A stretch of 38,995 nt of DNA, from contig JAIQFA010000049.1 in NCBI GenBank assembly GCA_020073525.1, forward strand, positions 1 to 38,995, written 5' to 3'. Positions 23,624-33,519 of this stretch are shown here, piece by piece; the first letter of the stretch is position 1; the number at the start of each line of letters is the position of its first letter. The position numbers and the translations under genes were made by a program. Below the pieces are notes generated by a model. The model was not told where the DNA came from. It made no database searches and saw nothing but the letters and a program-made list of their open reading frames with translations. Source of the DNA: Terriglobia bacterium (GTDB lineage: Bacteria; Acidobacteriota; Terriglobia; Terriglobales; Acidobacteriaceae).

Positions 23624-24709
23624 TTAGTGCATTGCCGCCGCATTTACCAGATTGGCATTCAAATAGCGGCTCATCGCCAGGTCGATAATGGCGCCAATCA
23701 TCTCCGTGTAGGAAAGGCCGGCCGCCTTCGCGGCCATGGCAAATTCCTGCCGGCTTGCCAGCCACGGATTCGGATTCGCTTCAATCACGTAGACATCGCC
23801 GTTCGGAGCCAGCCGCATATCGATGCGTCCATAGTCCCGCAGCTTTAGCGCCCGGTACGCCGCCAGCGCCGTGTCCTCCAGCCGTTTCCGCGTCTCGTCG
23901 TCCAGATTTTCCGCAATTGCCGACTTGGTCAGCTTGTAGGCTTCGGTATTCTTTTCGAACTTCACATCGTAGCTGGCGATCTTTGGCGTGCCTTCGGGCA
24001 AACGTGACAGGTCGAGTTCTACCAGGGGCAAAACCTGCGTCCGTTCGTAGCTGCCCAGAATTCCAGCGTAGATTTCGCGCCCCTCGATATATTCCTCAAT
24101 CAGGGCCGGCGAATCGAATTCATCCTGGATGTACTGGATGCGCTCCATCATCTCCTTGACATTTTTCACGACGGCGCCGGCATCGATGCCGATCGATCCG
24201 TCCTCCCAAGACGGCTTGACGATCAGCGGAAAAGAAATGTCATGGGCGTGCTCAGTGCGCCCGCGATAGGAAGTCGCGAAGAACGGAGTCTTGATGCCGT
24301 GAAACGCGAAGATTTTCTTCGCAATCGCTTTGTCCTGACACATGAAAATGGAGTGCGGCCCTGCGCCGGTGTAGCGCAATCCCAGCAGGTCGACGTAAGC
24401 GACCACATTCATTTCCTTGGTGTCGTCGCCGTCGAAGGACTCGGTCAGGTTGAAAATGAGGTCGGCATCGCACTTTGCGAGCGAGTGCAGCGACTGCGGA
24501 CGTCCATCCAACTCAAAATTCGAAGGCTCGTGCCCGAGCTTCTGCAGCGCTTCAAAAATTTCCTCGCGGTCGGTCTTCTCTTTCTTGACCTTCTTCATTT
24601 TCTTGCGAGGCTTGGGTGCGGGAACTTCTTCTTCTTTCGCCGCCGCCGCGACCGGGTCTTCGTTCCACAAGTCATACAGCAGCGCGATTTTAAGTTTTGC
24701 TCCGATCAT
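23624..24709 (-). CDS. ATP-grasp ligase, D-Ala-D-Ala-ligase-like
   Basis: A 361-residue cytoplasmic ATP-grasp enzyme that most resembles D-alanine-D-alanine ligases. The fold is visible as DLIFNLTESFDGDD, GLRYTGAGPHSIFMCQDKAIAK, FPLIVKPSWEDGSIGI, ALIEEYIEGREI, and the metal-binding end DMRLAPNGDVYVIEANPNPWL. A basic stretch at about 34-46 (PRKKMKKVKKEK) near the N-terminus is unusual and looks like an insertion. I start at ATG 24709, with GAGGAG (24715-24720) 5 nt upstream; a GTG at 24712 directly precedes it. Acceptor and donor are unknown. No mur genes are nearby; the zinc metallopeptidase gene lies upstream on the same strand, so peptide or small-molecule ligation paired with hydrolysis is possible. 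Confidence 0.82.
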   Translation of the reverse strand: MIGAKLKIALLYDLWNEDPVAAAAKEEEVPAPKPRKKMKKVKKEKTDREEIFEALQKLGHEPSNFELDGRPQSLHSLAKCDADLIFNLTESFDGDDTKEMNVVAYVDLLGLRYTGAGPHSIFMCQDKAIAKKIFAFHGIKTPFFATSYRGRTEHAHDISFPLIVKPSWEDGSIGIDAGAVVKNVKEMMERIQYIQDEFDSPALIEEYIEGREIYAGILGSYERTQVLPLVELDLSRLPEGTPKIASYDVKFEKNTEAYKLTKSAIAENLDDETRKRLEDTALAAYRALKLRDYGRIDMRLAPNGDVYVIEANPNPWLASRQEFAMAAKAAGLSYTEMIGAIIDLAMSRYLNANLVNAAAMH

Positions 24710-24744
24710 CACGTCTCCTCGGAAACCATCGCTCGTGCTTCGCG

Positions 24745-24837
24745 GGTCTCAGGTCTTAGGTGTCAGGTCGCAGGAAAATCTTGGACCTCAATTGGTCGTG
24801 CGCTTTTCCTGCGACCTGACACCTAAGACCTGAGACC
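24745..24837. repeat. perfect inverted pair of tandem heptamers (locus H4)
   Basis: Arms 24745-24778 and 24804-24837 are exactly complementary over 34 bp. Each arm holds four 7-bp steps (GGTCTCA, GGTCTTA, GGTGTCA, GGTCGCA). It fills the 132-bp gap between the metallopeptidase and ATP-grasp genes, so a transcript covering both would carry a very stable hairpin before the second gene. Confidence 0.92.
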
Positions 24838-24841
24838 TCTT

Positions 24842-25891
24842 CTACGGCTGAATAAACTTTCCTTTCGCCACATACGTCATCACCAGCGCGGTGGCATAGG
24901 CGGTGACTTCCGCTAAATGTTCCGCGCTGCGCGTTTTGTCGGCGCGCAAGTCAAGTTCCCCGGCGCGCTTTTCGATCGAGTCGATCAAAGTCTTGATCAG
25001 CGGACGCTGCGCCCCGGTCCACTGCGCAACTTTGTCGATCACCGCTTTACGATGCTGATGCAGGAACTCATGGGCCGGGAGCGCCGCTTTTCGCCGCTTC
25101 GATACCGGGAAAATATCGCGCAAATCCGTATCCGGAGTAAGCTCAGTGACCGCAACTTCTTCCCGCGCATTCTGGTGGTAGAACTCCGCTACCGTCGTCT
25201 CCATCTCATCGACCGTAATGTCGGTCAGTCCTCGCCGCCGCGAAGGATCGCTTTTCCCTACCTTCCGGGCCAGCCGGTTCATGTAAAGCAACTTGTTCAT
25301 CGCGCCCCAACCGCGGTAGCGCTTGCGCCAGTTCGACCGCGGAGTCAGCCACACCGCAAACGTCTCGGCAAAATCTTCGTCCGGATGCTTCTGCGCATAC
25401 CATCCCGGCAGATGCCGCACATAGTCGCGCGAAAACGGCGCCGGCCGGTAGTTGTCGCGATACGGTCGCCGGAACGGCCCAAAAATCTGTTTCCACTCGG
25501 GCTTGTTGTGCAGCTTGTACGCATAAGTGAACGCGTGCCCCGCCTCATGCCGCAGGTACATCATGATTTCCCTCGCGTCTTCCAGGTCATGCGTTTCTTT
25601 TTCCAACTCCGCCAGCGCCGCATTCGCCAGGTAAAATGGCACCCCGATAATCGGCTCGCCCGACGGGCACCCCCACTCGTCCGTCAAGTAGACCTCGGGG
25701 CGAAATTTCGCCAGCCCCTTGGCATCCAGCTCGCGATAGAGCTGTTCGACAAAGCGCTCCATCGGCGACCCTTCGAGCTTAAGCCCCAGCTCGCGAATCG
25801 GCCGGCTCAGAAGTTCCTGGTACGCGGGTTCAGGTTTTGCAGTATCGTGCACAAACGCTCGCTTACAAATAGTCTGCAACCGCGCGGGCAC
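24842..25891 (-). CDS. putative zinc metallopeptidase
   Basis: A 349-residue protein with the gluzincin-like motif RHEAGHAFTYAY (HEAGH at 115-119) followed about 53 residues later by DEDFAETFAVW, which provides the likely third zinc ligand (E172 or E176). It matches the putative zinc-binding metallopeptidase group. No signal peptide or membrane helix is seen, so it is probably cytoplasmic. The substrate is unknown. The start is uncertain: GTG 25891 opens the frame, and GTG 25852 is a shorter option; neither has a clear ribosome site. The ATP-grasp gene follows on the same strand after a 132-bp gap filled by a heptamer hairpin. Confidence 0.78.
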   Translation of the reverse strand: MPARLQTICKRAFVHDTAKPEPAYQELLSRPIRELGLKLEGSPMERFVEQLYRELDAKGLAKFRPEVYLTDEWGCPSGEPIIGVPFYLANAALAELEKETHDLEDAREIMMYLRHEAGHAFTYAYKLHNKPEWKQIFGPFRRPYRDNYRPAPFSRDYVRHLPGWYAQKHPDEDFAETFAVWLTPRSNWRKRYRGWGAMNKLLYMNRLARKVGKSDPSRRRGLTDITVDEMETTVAEFYHQNAREEVAVTELTPDTDLRDIFPVSKRRKAALPAHEFLHQHRKAVIDKVAQWTGAQRPLIKTLIDSIEKRAGELDLRADKTRSAEHLAEVTAYATALVMTYVAKGKFIQP

Positions 25892-25977
25892 ACACGGGGA
25901 GGGGCAGTATCACTAAGATCAACAGTAATCGAAAGCAGGGTGATTTAGAAGTGACTGCGGTAATGCGGCCTACGTAG

Positions 25978-25999
25978 GGACGGACGCATCCGTCCGTCC
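25978..25999. repeat. REP-like palindrome
   Basis: Arms GGACGGACG and CGTCCGTCC around CATC. Same unit as in 1466 and 23383; the second small palindrome that follows in those copies is degraded here. Confidence 0.8.
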
Positions 26000-26135
26000 A
26001 GCCGGGCACGGCGCAGCAGGCCTCTGCGTTCTGACCAGACAGTTTGACTCGCAGATTTTGGAAGGGCACGCCTTTACAGTTTGCGGCGAAGACTCGATGG
26101 CGCACTGATCTTGTCTCGATGTTGCGTTTGGTCTT

Positions 26136-26203
26136 GGGTGGCGCAGCGGTTCACCGCTGCGATATCGGGTGCATCTTCAGGACCGGCTTTAGCCGCTGAG
26201 GTC
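26136..26203. repeat. half-copy of the large two-headed repeat
   Basis: Starts with GGGTGGCGCAGCG, has the palindrome GCAGCGGT-TC-ACCGCTGC and ends with GGCTTTAGCCGCTGAGGTC. It matches the left half of the 207-bp element at 33266-33472 in order and spacing. Confidence 0.78.
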
Positions 26204-26236
26204 AGACTGCGGCGCGCGAGATGTTTTTCCAGCTTT

Positions 26237-26911
26237 TCAAGAAACCGAAGTCCCCGCTGCTTTTGGTGCCCGCTTGTCCGCCCACTTCAACGCCACGTGC
26301 GCGACCTCTTCGGGAGTGATGCCCGTATTCTGCCGCCAGATCATATGGCGCAGGTAGCCGTCCTCAAATTCATGAACAACCTCGTCCGCCGACACCGGCT
26401 TGACGTTGTGCCACTCGCGCTGCGTCTTGAACTGCGAGTAGAGTTGGTCAGTGCACCTGCCTTGATCCGCGCGAATGGTCCGCACCCAGTCCGGACAATC
26501 GAGCCCGGTGGGCGCAAGGGTAGTCAGAGTGTGGCTGCTGCCATCCGTGTAGCGGCTGGCAAACTCAATCCAGCTTCCCACCCGTGGATGATCGTAGATG
26601 TGTGCCGCCACGAACGTTTCCGGATGGTGCATCATGCGGATCAGCACGCCCGGCATCTTATCGACGCTGTAAACGCCCAGATCCTTGAACCCGGCGCTCC
26701 GCAACGGCGCGGCCTGCTGTTCGACCGCCGGTCCGTTCGTCCAGGCAGGAGCATCGACGCGCGTCAGCTTGATCTGATCGGGCGTGCGGTGGAGAGCACG
26801 ACGTCCAATCTCAGAAAGCACACCCCGCGCAACCTTCCGGAACAAGAACTTCTTCAGAACGTAAATTACGCAGACCGCGATGACCAACGCCAACAGAATT
26901 GTTAGGTTCAT
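26237..26911 (-). CDS. membrane-anchored hypothetical protein
   Basis: A 224-residue protein with one N-terminal membrane helix (MNLTILLALVIAVCVIYVLK) and a soluble remainder. I recognise no family or catalytic motif. Short blocks such as LIRMMHHPETFVAAHIYDHP and RWADK-like tails are not diagnostic. It lies downstream of the M48 protease on the same strand with about 90 bp between them, so co-transcription is possible. A GGGGG stretch 4 nt before the ATG may act as the ribosome site. A role as an accessory of the protease is only a guess. Confidence 0.55.
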   Translation of the reverse strand: MNLTILLALVIAVCVIYVLKKFLFRKVARGVLSEIGRRALHRTPDQIKLTRVDAPAWTNGPAVEQQAAPLRSAGFKDLGVYSVDKMPGVLIRMMHHPETFVAAHIYDHPRVGSWIEFASRYTDGSSHTLTTLAPTGLDCPDWVRTIRADQGRCTDQLYSQFKTQREWHNVKPVSADEVVHEFEDGYLRHMIWRQNTGITPEEVAHVALKWADKRAPKAAGTSVS

Positions 26912-27004
26912 GATGCCCCCAAAACAATGAGCTCGCAGCTCAGCTCATTTCAGCAAAGTCTCGTAGAGCGCGAAAGATTACCGGAGCCGTGAGCCTTTGG
27001 GGGA

Positions 27005-28567
27005 TTAGGGATTTGTGGAAAGCTGAAGCTGACCTCCAGCATTTTCTCGAGCAACCGCCAGCGGCAATCCTTCAATGCCAAGCGCTTTACACTTAGTTCC
27101 CCATTGTTCTTTAGAAATGACGCCGTCGGAAATTTGCAGCATCACCTTATATGGGTCTAGTTGTTCGTCACCGTGATCGAGATAAAAATCTCCGGGGCTG
27201 GAATGCACCTTCCATCCGCTGTTGACCAATGCCAGTCCGAAGGCAGCGCTCAGAAGCGAACGGGCACGTTCCACTCTCTGTTCCGGCGTCAAGAGCATCC
27301 CTTGCGGATCGCGAATCTGCGCTGCCATCTCTGGCACCCTCCCTATCATCTCGGGCAGGTTCCCAGCCGTGATGCCTTGGAGGAGAGGAGCATACTCGCT
27401 CACAAAACCCGTCCACGACGGAATCAGAATCGTTTGCCCTTGCTCTTCCCATGAGACATGCTTCAAGGTGTTCTTCGGCAGATCTGGATTTAGCGCTTCC
27501 AGAAACGCCAACTCCGCAGCACCGCCATCCTCCAGCAAACTCCAGGCGGATTGCGGGTCGTCCGGCGGAGATTGGTCCGGTAGAGCCTCGGCCGCAGCGA
27601 CGCGATCCCGAAGCGGTGGATGGCTGTCGTAAGGCTCGGTCTTTCCCTCGCGCATCTCCGTTTCAATCCCCTTCTCGACTTGCTTTGCAATCGCCGGCGT
27701 GGCCAGAAACTGCGAGAAGCCTCCCGCGATCGAGGGTAGAAATCCCGAATTGAGCATGGGGCCCACTTCCGTATTCCAGTAGGCTGGCCACGCCAAAGAG
27801 GCTCCATGGACGATCCGCAGCCCGCTGATCAATGGTTGCGGTCCGGCCACGATGCAGGCCAGTTCATCGGCGCGAAACTCCTGCCGCCGGGAGACAAAAT
27901 TGATGGCGCGCAAAAACAATAACCAGTACCACTTGAGGATGCCGAACACGATCACATACAGAACCTGCATGAGCGCGACCCGCATCGCCTTACCCACCGA
28001 CCCCATGTTCTCGAAGGTTCGAATCATGGCCATCTGCGTCCGGTGAAGCCAGGGGCCAAGCTTCGTGTCCCCGCCGTAATAATGCGCGAATTCGTGCGCG
28101 AGGATGGCGCGGAACTGTGAAATATTTAGCGCTCCGAGCAGGGGCAATCCCAGCCCCATGACGCGGCGGCTGCCGAAGCCCATCAGTCCTCCACGATCGG
28201 CCACCCAGGCATTCGGCGCGCCGATCAGGTAAACCTCGCGCGGCATCGGCTCTTGCAAAGAGTTCGCGATGCGGTCGAGTTCGGCAAACAGACGGGGGTG
28301 CGATGCGCGCTCCAGCAGCAATCCCGGGGCTGCAAACTTGTCTCGCCGCGGCAGAAGGGACCACAGCATCGACCCGGCGACGATAATGCCAGCGGCAAAC
28401 AGCGCAAGCGTCTGGAAGTTAATGACATTCGTGATGACCAGCCAAGGCAGATACACGCACGCGACCGCCAGCAGCAGAATGAAGAGATAGGAAACCACCA
28501 CCATGAGCATCGCCAGCAAGGCGAAGAAAGCCAGCGAGCGGCGCGGAGGGATGACTGACGCAGACAT
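27005..28567 (-). CDS. M48-family membrane metalloprotease
   Basis: A 520-residue protein with two N-terminal membrane helices (about 11-45 and 52-72) and the zinc protease motif AHEFAHYYGGD (HEFAH at 158-162), as in HtpX/Ste24-type M48 proteases. Further hydrophobic stretches follow at about 200-230, and a long C-terminal soluble domain (from about 330) goes beyond the HtpX length. It is predicted to act in quality control of membrane proteins. The start at 28567 is chosen since MSASVIPPRRS leads into the first helix; an open frame to 28693 runs over a palindrome and a heptamer repeat. No strong ribosome site is visible. It lies downstream of gyrA. Confidence 0.88.
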   Translation of the reverse strand: MSASVIPPRRSLAFFALLAMLMVVVSYLFILLLAVACVYLPWLVITNVINFQTLALFAAGIIVAGSMLWSLLPRRDKFAAPGLLLERASHPRLFAELDRIANSLQEPMPREVYLIGAPNAWVADRGGLMGFGSRRVMGLGLPLLGALNISQFRAILAHEFAHYYGGDTKLGPWLHRTQMAMIRTFENMGSVGKAMRVALMQVLYVIVFGILKWYWLLFLRAINFVSRRQEFRADELACIVAGPQPLISGLRIVHGASLAWPAYWNTEVGPMLNSGFLPSIAGGFSQFLATPAIAKQVEKGIETEMREGKTEPYDSHPPLRDRVAAAEALPDQSPPDDPQSAWSLLEDGGAAELAFLEALNPDLPKNTLKHVSWEEQGQTILIPSWTGFVSEYAPLLQGITAGNLPEMIGRVPEMAAQIRDPQGMLLTPEQRVERARSLLSAAFGLALVNSGWKVHSSPGDFYLDHGDEQLDPYKVMLQISDGVISKEQWGTKCKALGIEGLPLAVARENAGGQLQLSTNP

Positions 28568-28641
28568 AAACGTGTGAATATAGCAGGCGAGGGGTGTTAG
28601 GGCCACTAAGATAATCTGGGTCAATTCGTGGAGTAAGTGAA

Positions 28642-28665
28642 GGCGCGGGCCAGGCTGCCCGCGCC
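28642..28665. repeat. REP-like palindrome after gyrA
   Basis: Perfect 9-bp arms GGCGCGGGC and GCCCGCGCC around CAGGCT in the gyrA-M48 spacer. Confidence 0.75.
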
Positions 28666-28678
28666 AAATCCGCTCGCC

Positions 28679-28706
28679 AACGACTAACGACAAGCGACCA
28701 ACGACC
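28679..28706. repeat. four tandem heptamers at the gyrA 3' end (locus H6)
   Basis: Exactly four 7-bp units (AACGACT, AACGACA, AGCGACC, AACGACC) end two bases before the gyrA stop codon. On the minus strand they read GGTCGTT-like units, close to the units of loci H3 and H4. No inverted partner is present. Confidence 0.8.
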
Positions 28707-28708
28707 GC

Positions 28709-31351
<2,643 letters not shown>

Positions 31352-31360
31352 GAAATTTAG

Positions 31361-31388
31361 CTCTCAGCTCTCAGTTGTCAGCTCTCAG
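31361..31388. repeat. four tandem heptamers upstream of gyrA (locus H7)
   Basis: Units CTCTCAG, CTCTCAG, TTGTCAG, CTCTCAG end 9 bp before the gyrA start codon (minus strand), within the expected 5' leader. No inverted partner is present. Confidence 0.8.
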
Positions 31389-31424
31389 TAAAGGCTTGTG
31401 TGAGCCGGTGTTAGGCTCGTGTGG

Positions 31425-31464
31425 GGACGGGCGTCCCGCCCGTCCAAGCGGAGCGAAGCTCCGC
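31425..31464. repeat. double REP-like palindrome
   Basis: GGACGGGCG/CGCCCGTCC around TCC (31425-31445), then GCGGAGC/GCTCCGC around GAA (31448-31464). Same two-part layout as 1466 and 23383 with a different sequence. Lies upstream of gyrA. Confidence 0.82.
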
Positions 31465-31605
31465 CCGTTTTGTCTCCCCACAAATCCCGCTAAGTTCTTG
31501 CATCTACAGGCATTATCTGGTCGGATTTACACAAGAATTATACCACGTAAGCAGCCCCAAGAGGGTTACGAGTTTGTGTCACCTGTGTGAGCGTGGCATT
31601 GCCGC

Positions 31606-33519
31606 TTACGGCTTGTTAGCGGCACCCTGACCCAGTTCCGGCGCGGGATACTCCGGAAGTTTCTGCTTAGCGGCTTGCGTGCGCTTGACCTGGAGCTCGT
31701 CGAACAGAAGGGCTGGGCTGGCGACACTGAACCAGACGGGTTCGGCACGGTCCTCGACTGCGGGCGCGGTTCCGGCGGCCATGAGATCGCTGCGCAGCGA
31801 GCGGACGTCGAGGTCTCCAAAAACGCCGCCGCGTACGAGTTCTTCATGCCCGTCCTTGGTCCAGACGCGATAGAGAAGCCGCGGCTCGAGCCTCGGGCCC
31901 ATGGTTTCCACGTAGAATCCATAGGGCAGCTCGCGATTCTTGCAGAGTTCGATCAACTTCGCCTTGAGCCCGGCATCGGGTTGGGGGTTGGTCGATTGCA
32001 GAACGAGATTGCCGGGAGTCGGCGTAGGCGCGGTTGTAGCCCCAGCGCGACCGTGGCCGTTCGAAACCGGAAAGCCGCGAATGGGTTGGCGTCCGATGAG
32101 ATAGGAGACCAGTTGTCCCTTCTCAATGAGCGAGACGCGTTGCGCCTTCACACCCTCGTCGTCGAGCGTGTAGTTGCCGAACAGGGGCTGGCCGGAAATC
32201 GTGGAAATCGTCGGATCGTCGACCACGTTGATGAAATCGGGCAGCACCCGGGACTTGTAGCTGCTCGACCACCTTCCGGTGGTGCGGGCGTTCGCGCCGA
32301 GTTCGGGCTTCTTGCCGAGAACGTTGGGCTCAATCAGGTCAGTGACTACTGTGGCGGCGGCATCGTTCGAGAACAGCACTGGGCCGCGGTATTCCTCATC
32401 GACCACGGGAGCGTCTCGCAGCAACTTCAGCGTCTCCAGGATTTGGGCAGTGGTCTTCAGAAATTCTTCGCGGGTGGGTAATTCCTTGAGCTCATTGCCA
32501 TCGTCCCCGTGCGAGCGTTGCAGCAACATGCCGTCCGCAGCCTGGGTCGAGCCGGCAATAGAAATGATGTAATGCGCATGACCGGAGCGGGCAACCGTGC
32601 CCTCGGAGTTTAGAAAGTATCGGTTGTCGACGGTGAAACGCAGCGCGGCATCGAAGCTCTGGAGTTCTTTGTCGCTGCGATATTGGCCGGAAGCCTCTTC
32701 GAGCAGATGAAGCCATGAAGTGAAGTCCGTCGAAGAAAAGTGGGCGAGGGGCTCAACGGCTTCCACCGGTGTGGCTTTGGCAAAATCATCGACCGGTTCA
32801 TCGACTTTCAATTGCTTCAGGGCAGCCTGCTTGGCGGAGAGCGCCTCGGAGGCTGCTTTGTAAGCGCGATCGGTGGCCAGCCAGATGCGGTGGCGGATCG
32901 CGAAGACGTCGTCATCGGATGGAACGAGATCGATCATGCCTTGTCCGGTGCCGACGAAACTGTCCTGCTTGTAGTCGCCGATGCGAACTACGACGCGCAG
33001 CAGCCGGCCATGATCATGCTGCTGGTTGCGCAGCGCCCCAAAAACAGCGCTGGCTTGGTACTCGTCAATTTCCGTGACGCGGTATTCGATGTAGTACGGC
33101 GCCGGCACGTTGTCCAATTTCAGCTTGGCCGTGGAGCGATCCATCTCTTCCCGAAGTGCGCGGAGGACGACATCTCCGGAATTGGAATTGCCGGCAAGGG
33201 CGGAGGCTGAGAGTCCGCAGATCACGATCGCGCAAGAGATCGCTGAGTGACTTAATGCTGAACTTGATATCGGGTGGCGCAGCGCTTCAGCGCTGCGATT
33301 ACTGCTTGGGTGTGACCGCGGCTTTAGCCGCTGAGGTCGTACCTCCGCATCGAAAACTAATTTTTTCGCAGCCTCTTTAACCTTCCGCGCAGCAACCTCA
33401 CCGCAGCGGCTAAAGCCGGAGATAAAAGTAAGCCATTTACCGCAGCGCTGAAGCGCTGCGCCACCCAATATCACGCAACCCAGAATGAAGCGTGAGATCG
33501 ACAAGACGTGTCTCATCAT
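31606..33519 (-). CDS. exported TldE/PmbA-like protein (non-catalytic partner)
   Basis: A 637-residue protein of the TldD/PmbA superfamily. The region matching the TldD zinc site has no HExxxH: it reads GPVLFSNDAAATVVTDLIEP, so this should be the TldE/PmbA-like, non-catalytic partner of the next-upstream gene. Shared blocks follow (FINVVDDPTIS, GFPVSNGHGRAG). The ATG at 33519 overlaps the stop of the TldD-like gene (ATGA) and has GGGAGGCG just upstream, so the start is firm. Residues about 16-84 are encoded by a 207-bp two-headed repeat; after it a hydrophobic stretch and ASALAG form a signal-peptide-like end. Export is likely but this leader is odd. Confidence 0.85.
   Translation of the reverse strand: MMRHVLSISRFILGCVILGGAALQRCGKWLTFISGFSRCGEVAARKVKEAAKKLVFDAEVRPQRLKPRSHPSSNRSAEALRHPISSSALSHSAISCAIVICGLSASALAGNSNSGDVVLRALREEMDRSTAKLKLDNVPAPYYIEYRVTEIDEYQASAVFGALRNQQHDHGRLLRVVVRIGDYKQDSFVGTGQGMIDLVPSDDDVFAIRHRIWLATDRAYKAASEALSAKQAALKQLKVDEPVDDFAKATPVEAVEPLAHFSSTDFTSWLHLLEEASGQYRSDKELQSFDAALRFTVDNRYFLNSEGTVARSGHAHYIISIAGSTQAADGMLLQRSHGDDGNELKELPTREEFLKTTAQILETLKLLRDAPVVDEEYRGPVLFSNDAAATVVTDLIEPNVLGKKPELGANARTTGRWSSSYKSRVLPDFINVVDDPTISTISGQPLFGNYTLDDEGVKAQRVSLIEKGQLVSYLIGRQPIRGFPVSNGHGRAGATTAPTPTPGNLVLQSTNPQPDAGLKAKLIELCKNRELPYGFYVETMGPRLEPRLLYRVWTKDGHEELVRGGVFGDLDVRSLRSDLMAAGTAPAVEDRAEPVWFSVASPALLFDELQVKRTQAAKQKLPEYPAPELGQGAANKP
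33266..33472. repeat. 207-bp two-headed repeat (REPIN-like) inside the TldE-like gene
   Basis: Outer arms 33266-33297 and 33441-33472 pair over 32 bp with one mismatch (GATATCGGGTGGCGCAGCG... type). Inner arms CGGCTTTAGCCGCTG (33319-33333) and its exact complement (33404-33418) pair over 15 bp. Each outer arm also holds a short palindrome (GCAGCGCTTCAGCGCTGC). The left half equals the single element at 26136-26203 in layout. The length is 69 codons and the reading frame passes without a stop. Confidence 0.88.

Larger units (their letters stand above)
25892..26236. other. intergenic region with two repeat elements
   Basis: This 345-bp spacer between the metallopeptidase and the membrane-anchored protein gene carries a REP-like palindrome (25978-25999) and a half-element of the large two-headed repeat (26136-26203). 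I see no coding signal: an open plus frame over 26081-26905 is the antisense shadow of the next gene. Confidence 0.6.
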
